From contig NZ_LSRE01000017.1 of NCBI RefSeq assembly GCF_001575205.1, forward strand, positions 42,863-106,862: a DNA stretch of 64,000 nucleotides. Reading direction: 5' to 3'. Numbering within the stretch: position 1 is the first letter of the stretch; every line of letters begins with the position of its first letter. A model generated the notes under the pieces. It saw only the letters and a program-made list of their open reading frames with translations. It searched no databases and was not told where the DNA came from. This DNA is from Tsukamurella pseudospumae (lineage in GTDB: Bacteria; Actinomycetota; Actinomycetes; Mycobacteriales; Mycobacteriaceae). Below, piece after piece: positions 45,773 through 53,383 of the stretch. The translations under genes were made by a program, and so were the position numbers.

Positions 45773-46465
45773 GTGTTCACCAAGGTCAACGGCAAGGTCG
45801 TCTCGATCGACCTCACGCGGTCCGGGCCGGTCATCGCGCGGCGCGGCGCGATGCTCTTCTACACCGGTCAGGTCTTCTTCCAGCCCCACCAGATCCCCGG
45901 CATGGGCGGCGGATCCATGATGGGCGGCCTCGCCGGCATGGCCGGGCGGATGATGCAGGGCGAGCACGAGGCGACGATGGTCGCGCAGGGCAACGGCACC
46001 GTGCACTACGGCTTCCGCGGACTCGAGGTCGAGGTCGTCGAGATGCCGCAGGGCGGCGAGCTGCGGGTCGAGGCCTCGCGGCTGCTCGCCCACACGCAGG
46101 GCCTGCAGGCCTCGATCGTGTCGACGGCGGCCTCGGGTGGGGGCGGCGGAGGCGGCCTGATGGGTGCGCTGCGTTCCGCGGCCGGCGGTGTGGCCACGGG
46201 CCAGGGCATGTTCACCACGCAGCTCAGCGGCGTCGGCGCCGCGGTGATCCTCGGCCACGGCGGCTTCATCACCCTGCAGGTCGCGCCGAACCGCCCGGTC
46301 ACCGTCGACCCCCAGGCGTTCGCCGCGGCGCTCGGCCCGGTGCAGACGAACCTCCGGTCCACCGTGAGCCTGCGGAACATGGGCCGCACCGGCGGTGAGG
46401 CCTTCCAACTCGACTGCACCGGACAAGGTGTGGTGTACGTCCAAGCATCGGAGCACCGGTTGTGA
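45773..46465 (+). CDS. AIM24-family protein 2
   Basis: A 230-residue AIM24-like protein starting with GTG at 45773, 6 bp after the previous stop. It has ARRGAMLFYTGQVFFQPHQI, a Gly/Met-rich loop (GMGGGSMMGGLAGMAGRMMQ) that the first copy lacks, GTVHYGFRGLEVEVVEM, a poly-Gly turn, and LSGVGAAVILGHGGFITLQV. The Met-rich loop is unusual and could be a membrane- or copper-contacting element; that is speculation. Its stop overlaps the start of the third copy (GTGA). Confidence 0.85.
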   Translation: MFTKVNGKVVSIDLTRSGPVIARRGAMLFYTGQVFFQPHQIPGMGGGSMMGGLAGMAGRMMQGEHEATMVAQGNGTVHYGFRGLEVEVVEMPQGGELRVEASRLLAHTQGLQASIVSTAASGGGGGGGLMGALRSAAGGVATGQGMFTTQLSGVGAAVILGHGGFITLQVAPNRPVTVDPQAFAAALGPVQTNLRSTVSLRNMGRTGGEAFQLDCTGQGVVYVQASEHRL

Positions 46466-47229
46466 GCGAGCTCGACACGGTCTGGAACCCGCACACCCTG
46501 CCCGCGGGCGGCGACAACGTGCCGGGCAACCAGTACTCCTACTGCATCGACCTGATCAAGCCGTGGTTCCTGTCCAAGGGCGCGATGATCGCCCACTACG
46601 GGCAGATGAGTTTCACCTCGCTGCAGCACGGCCTGCAGGGGCAGCTGCTGCAGATGGTCGCGCACCAGTTCTCCGCGCCGCTGTACCTGGGCGACTACGT
46701 GGTGGCCGAGGGGCACGGCAAGCTCATCATCGGTGACCGGGGCAACGACATCAACGCCTACGACCTCGACGACAACGGCAACCTCACGATCCGCGCGGCG
46801 AATCTGCTCGCCTTCGAGCCGAATCTCGCACTGCAGCAGTCGATCGTGCCCGGGTTCGTGACACTGATCGGCACGGGCCGGTTCCTGGCCTCGTCGAACG
46901 GCCCGGTCATGTTCGTCGAGCCGCCGATGCGCGTGGACCCGGAGGCGCTCGTGGGGTGGGCCGATTGCCCCTCGCCGAGTCACCACTACGACCAGGCCTG
47001 GGTGACGAGCTTCGTCGCGGCCGCCGGGCGCGCGCTCGGCGTGAGCTCGGGCGAGGAGCGCCAGTTCGACTTCACCGGCTCCGGAACGGTTCTCGTGCAG
47101 TCGAGCGAGAAGGTGCTCGACGACGTGCACCTCGTCCGCAACATCACCGGTCAACTGCCGGGGATCTCCGTCTCCGGCCTGCAGCAGATCAACGCCACGA
47201 TCCAGCAGCAGATGGGACAGCAGCAGTGA
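46462..47229 (+). CDS. AIM24-family protein 3
   Basis: A 255-residue AIM24-like protein. Features are NQYSYCIDLIKPWFLSKGAM, IAHYGQMSFTSL, GDYVVAEGHGKLIIGDRGND, LLAFEPNLALQQSIVPGFVT and GRFLASSNGPVMFVEPPMRV. The C-terminal helix ends in NATIQQQMGQQQ. It is the most divergent of the three copies and the last gene of the plus-strand Ter operon; a perfect 12-bp hairpin follows. Co-occurrence with TerD genes suggests a membrane-associated stress function. Confidence 0.86.
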   Translation: MSELDTVWNPHTLPAGGDNVPGNQYSYCIDLIKPWFLSKGAMIAHYGQMSFTSLQHGLQGQLLQMVAHQFSAPLYLGDYVVAEGHGKLIIGDRGNDINAYDLDDNGNLTIRAANLLAFEPNLALQQSIVPGFVTLIGTGRFLASSNGPVMFVEPPMRVDPEALVGWADCPSPSHHYDQAWVTSFVAAAGRALGVSSGEERQFDFTGSGTVLVQSSEKVLDDVHLVRNITGQLPGISVSGLQQINATIQQQMGQQQ

Positions 47230-47279
47230 TCCGGCGCGCCACCGCATCGGATGCGGAGAACGCTGTCGGAATCCGCCCG

Positions 47280-47319
47280 CGCTGCCGGTAGTCGGCAGGT
47301 TTCGGCGCTACCGGCAGCG
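47280..47319. terminator. perfect 12-bp hairpin ending the plus-strand Ter operon
   Basis: CGCTGCCGGTAG (47280-47291) and CTACCGGCAGCG (47308-47319) form a perfect stem with a 16-nt loop between the third AIM24 gene and the convergent membrane-protein gene. Confidence 0.8.
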
Positions 47320-47341
47320 TCGTACGGATGACCACCAGAGG

Positions 47342-48091
47342 TCAAAAGCCGCCGAAGTCGCCGCCACCGCCGAAGTCGCCGAAACCACTGTCGCCGCCGA
47401 AGCCGCCGTCCGAACCGGAGTCCCACCCGCCGTCGGTGCCCGAGTCGAGAGCACCGTCGACCCCGGGATCGGCGAGGACGGTCGGGCCGACCCCGGCCAT
47501 CCCGGCGAACATCGAACTGAACAGCAGGTAGCTGCCCACGCCCCAGGCGCCGGCGACGAGGGCGGGCTTCCACCAGGGCTCGCTGTACCAGCCGGCGGGC
47601 ACGGGGCGACCGGCCACGACGCCGCCGGGGTAGTAGTTCGGGGTGCGGTCCGACGGTGCCGGGGACGCGTCGAGCGTGCGGCCCTCGACCTCGACGGACC
47701 GGTCCTCGGAGACCGAGCCGGCGGAGCGCTGACCGTCGAGCTCGGGGATCGGCGGGCCGGGATCCATGTCCATGGCCACCCGCGCGGCCCGTGCGTAGTA
47801 GAGGCCCTCGAGCGCGGTCTGCTTCGCGAGCCGGGCCTGCGCGGGCGTGTTCGCACCGCCGACCTGGGCGCCGGCGGCGGTGTACCGCTCGCCCGCGTCG
47901 GCGAGGGCCTGGCGCGCCGCGTCGTTCGACCCGACGAGGTTGTTGACCTGCCCGGCGAGGCGGTCGATGGCGGCCCGGGCGTCGGCCTGCGCGTCCGACA
48001 GTGCGGTCGTCCGGGCACCGCGATTGCGCACGACGTTCGCGATGATGAGGGCGACCGCCACGATCACGACGATGATGAGCAGGGTCTTCAT
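47342..48091 (-). CDS. membrane protein with Gly/Asp-rich C-terminus, unknown function
   Basis: A 249-residue protein. An N-terminal membrane anchor (MKTLLIIVVIVAVALIIANV) is followed by a helical region of about 90 residues (ALSDAQADARAAIDRLAGQV onward) and a Pro-rich linker. A second hydrophobic segment (KPALVAGAWGVGSYLLFSSM) is near residue 180. The last 45 residues are almost only Gly, Asp, Ser and Phe (GGDSGFGDFGGGGDFGGF). I do not recognise the family. Similar glycine-rich tails are often surface-exposed or self-associating. It sits between the Ter operon and ino1 and may be a stand-alone unit. An ATG at 48091 is clear. Confidence 0.75.
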   Translation of the reverse strand: MKTLLIIVVIVAVALIIANVVRNRGARTTALSDAQADARAAIDRLAGQVNNLVGSNDAARQALADAGERYTAAGAQVGGANTPAQARLAKQTALEGLYYARAARVAMDMDPGPPIPELDGQRSAGSVSEDRSVEVEGRTLDASPAPSDRTPNYYPGGVVAGRPVPAGWYSEPWWKPALVAGAWGVGSYLLFSSMFAGMAGVGPTVLADPGVDGALDSGTDGGWDSGSDGGFGGDSGFGDFGGGGDFGGF

Positions 48092-48170
48092 GTCGTCGAC
48101 GGTACCGAGACCGGACGTCGCGCGGCTTACAGCGATCTGAAGATTCGGACTTTTCGCCGGCGGAGAAGGA

Positions 48171-48208
48171 CGGAGGACCCGCCACCCACGCGGGTGACGG
48201 GTCCTCCG
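48171..48208. terminator. strong hairpin downstream of ino1
   Basis: CGGAGGACCCG (48171-48181) pairs with CGGGTCCTCCG (48198-48208). After one mismatch CACCC pairs with GGGTG around an ACGC loop, 16 bp in total. It lies 30 bp after the ino1 stop. Confidence 0.85.
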
Positions 48209-48238
48209 GTCCGGGCGTGCGCCCGCCGATCGCGCGGA

Positions 48239-49330
48239 CTACTCCGCGCCGATGATGAACTCCTCGAGCTGCTTGCGCGCGATGTCGTCGGCGATCTGCT
48301 CCGGCGGGGACTTCATGAGGTACGCCGAGGCGGGGATCACGGGGCCGCCGATGCCGCGGTCCTTGGCGATCTTCGCGGCGCGCACGGCGTCGATGATGAT
48401 GCCGGCCGAGTTGGGCGAGTCCCAGACCTCGAGCTTGTACTCCAGGTTCAGCGGCACGTCGCCGAAGGCGCGGCCCTCGAGGCGGACGTACGCCCACTTG
48501 CGGTCGTCGAGCCACTCGACGTAGTCCGACGGGCCGATGTGCACGTTCTTGTCGTGCACCTTGCCGGCCAGCGGGCCGTTGAGGTTGCTCGTGACGGCCT
48601 GCGTCTTGGAGACCTTCTTCGACTCGAGGCGGTCGCGCTCGAGCATGTTCTTGAAGTCCATGTTGCCGCCGACGTTGAGCTGGTACGTGCGGTCCAGCGT
48701 GACGCCGCGGTCCTCGAACAGCTTCGCCATCACGCGGTGCGTGATGGTGGCGCCGACCTGGCTCTTGATGTCGTCACCGACGATCGGGACGCCCGCGTCG
48801 CGGAACTTCGCGGCCCAGACCGGGTCGGAGGCGATGAACACGGGGAGCGCGTTGACGAAGGCCACGCCGGCGTCGATGGCGCACTGAGCGTAGAACTTGT
48901 CGGCCTCCTCCGAGCCCACGGGCAGGTACGAGACCAGCACGTCGACCTCGTTGTCCTTGAGCTGCTGGACCACGTCGACACCCTCGCCCGGCGCCTCCTC
49001 GATGGTCAGGCGGTAGTACTTGCCCAGGCCGTCGAGGGTGTGGCCGCGCTGCACGACGACGCCGGTGGGCGGCACGTCGGCGATCTTGATGGTGTTGTTC
49101 TCCGAGGCGTTGATGGCCTCCGAGAGGTCGAAACCGACCTTCTTGCCGTCCACGTCGAACGCGGCGACGAACTCGACGTCGCGCACGTGGTACGGGCCGA
49201 ACTTCACGTGCATGAGGCCCGGCACAGTGGCGTCGTCGGCCACGTCCTTGTAGTAGTGCACGCCCTGCACGAGCGAGCTTGCGCAGTTGCCCACGCCGAC
49301 GATCGCAACGCGAACCTTGTTGTCAGTCAC
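48239..49330 (-). CDS. ino1: inositol-3-phosphate synthase
   Basis: A 363-residue NAD-dependent myo-inositol-1-phosphate synthase converting glucose-6-phosphate to inositol phosphate. In this order it feeds phosphatidylinositol, PIMs and mycothiol. It matches Rv0046c closely: [19 protein letters not shown] for the Rossmann motif, [70 protein letters not shown] and [17 protein letters not shown]. The GTG at 49330 is preferred: AAGGGA lies 6-7 nt upstream and the start overlaps the PadR stop by 8 nt. An ATG five codons upstream is the alternative. It is translated with the PadR gene. Confidence 0.96.
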   Translation of the reverse strand: MTDNKVRVAIVGVGNCASSLVQGVHYYKDVADDATVPGLMHVKFGPYHVRDVEFVAAFDVDGKKVGFDLSEAINASENNTIKIADVPPTGVVVQRGHTLDGLGKYYRLTIEEAPGEGVDVVQQLKDNEVDVLVSYLPVGSEEADKFYAQCAIDAGVAFVNALPVFIASDPVWAAKFRDAGVPIVGDDIKSQVGATITHRVMAKLFEDRGVTLDRTYQLNVGGNMDFKNMLERDRLESKKVSKTQAVTSNLNGPLAGKVHDKNVHIGPSDYVEWLDDRKWAYVRLEGRAFGDVPLNLEYKLEVWDSPNSAGIIIDAVRAAKIAKDRGIGGPVIPASAYLMKSPPEQIADDIARKQLEEFIIGAE

Positions 49331-49925
49331 CGTTGTTCCCTTCATTCGGTGTCAGTGAAGCGGCGCCGGGAGCGATGCGCGCGGGCCGATCTTCTTGGTC
49401 GGAGCGGGACTCGGCGGCGATCAACTCGTTGAGCCACCGCACCTCACGCTCCGTCGTTTCCAGTCCCAGCTCGTGCAACTGCCGCGTGTACGTCTCGCTC
49501 GTGCCCCCGGCCGCGAGGGCCCGACGGAGCTCCTCCCGCCGTTCCTCGACCTGCCGGCGGCGACCCTCGAGGATGCGCAGCCGGGCCTGGGCGGGGGTGG
49601 CGGTGAAGAAGGCGAGATGCACGCCGAACCCGTCGTCCGTGAAGTTCTGCGGTCCGGTGTCGGCGACGAGGGCGGAGAACCGCTCCTTGCCCGCCGGGGT
49701 CAGACCGTAGACACGGCGCGCTCGGCGCTTCCGGGCGGTTGCGGTGGGGCCGGGCGCCTCTTCTTCGGCGATGTAACCGGCGTCCTGCGCGCGGCGCAGG
49801 GCGGGGTACAGCGATCCGTAGGAGAACGCGCGGAACGGACCCAGCAGTTCCGTCAGCCGCTTGCGGATCTCGTAGCCGTGCATCGGGGATTCGTGCAGCA
49901 GACCGAGTACTGCGAGTTCGAGCAC
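49323..49925 (-). CDS. PadR-family transcriptional regulator (Rv0047c-like)
   Basis: A 200-residue PadR regulator. The winged helix spans about residues 1-85: [48 protein letters not shown], and a basic wing [16 protein letters not shown]. The C-terminal Vir-type helical domain follows ([20 protein letters not shown]). It resembles Rv0047c, which also precedes ino1. The GTG at 49925 is chosen because GAGGAGG lies 5 nt before it and it gives the family N-terminus; a start seven codons upstream is possible. It likely controls its own operon, hence inositol synthesis. Confidence 0.88.
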   Translation of the reverse strand: MLELAVLGLLHESPMHGYEIRKRLTELLGPFRAFSYGSLYPALRRAQDAGYIAEEEAPGPTATARKRRARRVYGLTPAGKERFSALVADTGPQNFTDDGFGVHLAFFTATPAQARLRILEGRRRQVEERREELRRALAAGGTSETYTRQLHELGLETTEREVRWLNELIAAESRSDQEDRPARIAPGAASLTPNEGNNGD

Positions 49926-50004
49926 TGCCGCCTCCTCTCCGGGCACGACGCCGAGCCCGTGCGGGCGACGCGAGTGGATCTATCTCATCAATCGATCGGC
50001 AGTT

Positions 50005-50031
50005 GTATCGCGCCGATATATACGACGATAC
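50005..50031. promoter_or_regulatory. candidate operator/promoter of the padR-ino1 operon
   Basis: GTATCG (50005-50010) and CGATAC (50026-50031) form 6-bp arms around an AT-rich centre, CGATATATACG. The element lies about 80 bp before the PadR start and 130 bp before the divergent DUF5318 gene. AT-rich inverted repeats upstream of their own genes are typical PadR sites. The region from 49926 to 50161 holds nothing else obvious. Confidence 0.45.
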
Positions 50032-50161
50032 CCCAGCGATGAACGCGCGATGAACGGCAGGCGGCGCCGCGCTCGATGGGAGCGCTCGGACCGGGGAGGA
50101 TCGGCATGGGCGGAATGCCCTTGTCGCGGCAGTGCGGACCCGAGCCACGTACATTGGATCC

Positions 50162-50560
50162 GTGCGGACGCAGAGGCAAACGGTGGACTACGCGCTGCAG
50201 CGGCGATCGCTGCTCGCGTCGGTCAACGCCGGGCGCACCGCGGTGAAATCCGTGTGCGATGCCGATACCTACCTCCTGCGTGCGGCCAAGTTCCACGGCC
50301 GTACGTCCGAGGTGCTGTGCCCGATCTGCCGCAAGGAGCAGCTGACTCTCGTGTCGTGGGTGTTCGGTGATTCGCTCGGCCCGGCGTCGGGTTCGGCACG
50401 GACGGACGCGGAGCTCAGCGACCTCGAATCCACGTCAGTGGAGTTCTCCGTGCATGTCGTGGAGGTCTGTAGGTCGTGCAACTGGAATCATCTGGTGCAG
50501 TCGTACGTCGCGGGGCTGCCCCCGCGGCCGAAGCGGAAGCGTCGCGCGGCGCCCGGGTAG
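50162..50560 (+). CDS. DUF5318 zinc-ribbon-like protein (Rv0049-like)
   Basis: A 132-residue protein closely resembling Rv0049. It has the conserved start VRTQRQTVDYALQRRSLL, DADTYLLRAAKFHGR, CPICRKEQLTLVSWVFGDSL, a GSARTDAEL segment and VVEVCRSCNWNHLVQSY. The CPIC and CRSC pairs suggest a four-Cys zinc site. The tail is basic (RPKRKRRAAPG). Function unknown; it is conserved upstream of ponA1, so a cell-wall link is possible. The GTG at 50162 gives the family N-terminus; a start ten codons upstream is less likely. Confidence 0.88.
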   Translation: MRTQRQTVDYALQRRSLLASVNAGRTAVKSVCDADTYLLRAAKFHGRTSEVLCPICRKEQLTLVSWVFGDSLGPASGSARTDAELSDLESTSVEFSVHVVEVCRSCNWNHLVQSYVAGLPPRPKRKRRAAPG

Positions 50561-50641
50561 CGGGATCCGACGGCCGGTCGGTACGACGGGGGTAGCGCGG
50601 GGGCGCACGAAGAGAACGAAGAGACGAGCGGAGAACCAGCG

Positions 50642-53383
50642 GTGACGAACCCGGGTGGCAACGACGAGCGGAACGGGGCGGCCGGAAGGCCGTCGCGGTC
50701 CGGAGGGGCGGTCCCTCCGCGGCCCGCGCCGAAGCCGCCGGTCCCGCCGCAGGCGGCGCCGACCACGCAGTTCCCGCTGGTACAGCCCAGCGGCCAGACT
50801 CCCGCGCAGTCCGCCGGCCCGAATCCCGGCCGTCCCGCCCCGGGCCCGAACGCCCCGGCACCGTCGGGCTCCGGCGCGCGCCCGGCACCGTCGGGCGCGA
50901 ACGTGCCGCCGTCGGGCACCGCCCGCTCCGCCTACCAGCCCCTGTCCGGCCGCCCGGTCGACGAGTCCGAGCTGGCCGCGGAGGCGGATCGCGGCGGACC
51001 GTCGCGCCCGGAGGAGCCGGAACAGCCCGTCGTGATCCGCAAGAGCGCCCCTGTCGCGCCCCCACCCGCCGACGGTGGCGGTGATGGCCCCGGGGGCGAC
51101 GGTCCGGGGGGTGACGGCCCCGGTGGGGGCGACGGGGACGGGCCGGACGAGCCCGAGGACGACGATCATGACGACTCCGACAAGAAGGGCCTGCGAGCAC
51201 TCGTGAGCGGATCACTCTTCCGACGCGTCGTGACCGGCGGTGTGGCCGCGGTCGCGCTGATCCTGGTGGTGGCGCTGCTGGCCTTCCTCATCGGCTACTG
51301 GCGCACCGACGTGCCGCAGCCCGGGGAGATCCAGACCGAGCAGGTCGCCACGATCACGATGAAGGACGGCACCACGCCGATCGCGCGGGTCGTCCCGGCC
51401 GGTGGCAACCGCGAGATCCTGCCCGCGCAGGACATCCCGGACGTGATGAAGAACGCCATCATGGCGGCGGAGGACCGCGACTTCGCGACGAATCCGGGCT
51501 TCTCACTCAAGGGCTTCGCGCGCGCCGTGTGGCTGCGCGTACCGGGCGTCGCGAGCGACGGCCAGGACGCGGGCGGCGGTTCCACGATCACGCAGCAGTA
51601 CGTGAAGAACGCGCTGGTCGGGGATGAGTCCTCGCTGACGCGCAAGTGGAAAGAGCTCATCCTCTCGACCAAGATGTCCAACTCCTGGTCGAAGGACGAC
51701 ATCATGGCCGCGTACCTGAACACCATCTACTTCGGTCGGGGGGCGTACGGGATCCAGGCCGCGGCGAAGGCCTACTTCAACGTCAACGCGAAGGACCTCA
51801 AAGCCGAGCAGGCGGCTCTGCTGGCGGGCGTCGTCCGCGGGCCGTCGCTGTACGAGCCGACCACGCACCTGGCGGACGCCACGGGCCGGTGGAACTACGT
51901 GCTCGACGGCATGGTCGACATGAAGACGCTCGATCCGACGCAGCGGGCCAAGATGCAGTTCCCGAAGGTGACGGCGCTGAGCAAGAGCAGCGGTGACGAT
52001 CTGTCGGCCGGCCCGAACGGCCTGATCAAGACCCAGGTGCTGCGCGAGCTCAAGGACGCGGGCATCGACGAGTCGACCCTCAATACGCAGGGCCTGAAGA
52101 TCACCACCACGATCGACCCGCAGGCGCAGTCCGCGGCGGTGAAGGCCGCCAAGAACATGGCCGAGAACCAGCCGAAGGACCTGCGCACCGCGATCGTCTC
52201 GGTCGACCCGAAGACGGGCGGCGTGCTCGCCTACTACGGCGGCGACGACGGCAACGGCTACGACCGCGTGCAGGCCGGCCTGCAGACCGGATCCTCGTTC
52301 AAGGTGTTCGCGCTGGTCGCCGGGCTGGAGCAGGGCATCGGCCTGTCGAAGGTCTACTCCTCGTCGCCGTTCAAGGCCCAGGGAGTCACGGTCACCAACT
52401 CGGACGGCGAGTCCTGCGGCAGCTGCAACCTGGCGACGGCGATGAAGATGTCGCTGAACACGGTCTTCTACCGGCTCATGATGGATCTCAACGGACAGGC
52501 TCAGGCCGTCGCGGACGCGGCGCACAAGGCCGGCGTCGCGGAGAGCTTCGGCGACATCAAGAAGACGCTGCAGCAGACCGACGGCAGCGGCGTCGAGGGC
52601 GGCGTCGTGCTGGGTCAGTACCAGAGCCGGCCGATCGACATGGCTTCCGCGTACGCCACCCTGGCCGCCGAGGGCATCTACCGCAAGCCGCACCTCATCT
52701 CGAAGGTCGTGACCGCCGACGGCCGGACCCTGTTGGACCGGCAGACCGATCCCGGCGAGCGTCGCTTCAGCAAGGACGTCGCGAACAACGTGACCGCGGC
52801 GCTGCAGCCGATCGCGTCCTACTCCAACGGCCACGGGCTGGCAGGCGGTCGCGCCTCGGCCGCGAAGACCGGCACCGCGCAGTACCAGGACACGGGGCAG
52901 AACAAGGACGCGTGGATGGTCGGCTACACGCCGTCGATCTCGACGGCGGTCTGGGTCGGCAACGACAAGGGCGGCCCGATCACCAACTCGTACGGCGGCA
53001 TCATCTACGGCTCGGGCGTCCCGTCGGACGTCTGGAAGCAGACGATGGACGGCGCGCTCTCCGACTCGGACTACGAGTCCTTCCCGACGCCGGGATACAT
53101 CGGCGGTTCCGCGGGCGTGCCGGTGGAGACCCGGGTGCGCACGAGCTCCGCGGGCTCCGCCTCCGCGTCGGCCTCGGCCGAGCCGAGCGCGAGCCGCACG
53201 GTGCCCGGCCTGCCCGGCGTCCCGATGCCGACGTTCCCGTGGGATCCGACGACCACGCAGCCGGGCAACGGCTACCCGACCTATCCCGGTCAACCCACCA
53301 CACGTCCGCGCCCCGGTGGCGGAACGGGCAACGGCAACGGCGGCCAGACGGTGCCGCCGCGGGTGACGAACCCGGTGCCGTGA
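50642..53383 (+). CDS. ponA1: bifunctional penicillin-binding protein 1A (PonA1)
   Basis: A 913-residue class A PBP (Rv0050-like) that polymerises and cross-links peptidoglycan. A Pro/Gly/Asp-rich cytoplasmic region of about 195 residues, including a Gly-Asp-Gly-Pro repeat, precedes one membrane span (about 196-222). The GT51 domain has IMAAEDRDF (catalytic Glu277) and GGGSTITQQYVKNAL. The transpeptidase has the SSFK nucleophile motif (Ser551, Lys554), SLN (604-606) and KTGTA (742-744). A Pro/Gly/Ser-rich secreted tail ends the protein. The start is GTG at 50642 after GGAGAA. The stop overlaps the GT87 start (GTGA), coupling the two. Confidence 0.95.
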   Translation: MTNPGGNDERNGAAGRPSRSGGAVPPRPAPKPPVPPQAAPTTQFPLVQPSGQTPAQSAGPNPGRPAPGPNAPAPSGSGARPAPSGANVPPSGTARSAYQPLSGRPVDESELAAEADRGGPSRPEEPEQPVVIRKSAPVAPPPADGGGDGPGGDGPGGDGPGGGDGDGPDEPEDDDHDDSDKKGLRALVSGSLFRRVVTGGVAAVALILVVALLAFLIGYWRTDVPQPGEIQTEQVATITMKDGTTPIARVVPAGGNREILPAQDIPDVMKNAIMAAEDRDFATNPGFSLKGFARAVWLRVPGVASDGQDAGGGSTITQQYVKNALVGDESSLTRKWKELILSTKMSNSWSKDDIMAAYLNTIYFGRGAYGIQAAAKAYFNVNAKDLKAEQAALLAGVVRGPSLYEPTTHLADATGRWNYVLDGMVDMKTLDPTQRAKMQFPKVTALSKSSGDDLSAGPNGLIKTQVLRELKDAGIDESTLNTQGLKITTTIDPQAQSAAVKAAKNMAENQPKDLRTAIVSVDPKTGGVLAYYGGDDGNGYDRVQAGLQTGSSFKVFALVAGLEQGIGLSKVYSSSPFKAQGVTVTNSDGESCGSCNLATAMKMSLNTVFYRLMMDLNGQAQAVADAAHKAGVAESFGDIKKTLQQTDGSGVEGGVVLGQYQSRPIDMASAYATLAAEGIYRKPHLISKVVTADGRTLLDRQTDPGERRFSKDVANNVTAALQPIASYSNGHGLAGGRASAAKTGTAQYQDTGQNKDAWMVGYTPSISTAVWVGNDKGGPITNSYGGIIYGSGVPSDVWKQTMDGALSDSDYESFPTPGYIGGSAGVPVETRVRTSSAGSASASASAEPSASRTVPGLPGVPMPTFPWDPTTTQPGNGYPTYPGQPTTRPRPGGGTGNGNGGQTVPPRVTNPVP

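Noticed and set aside
34184..47229. Calling the block a tellurite-resistance operon
   Set aside because: The name is historical. The enzymes present point to a stress-response and metabolite pathway, and nothing in the sequence shows tellurite as substrate.
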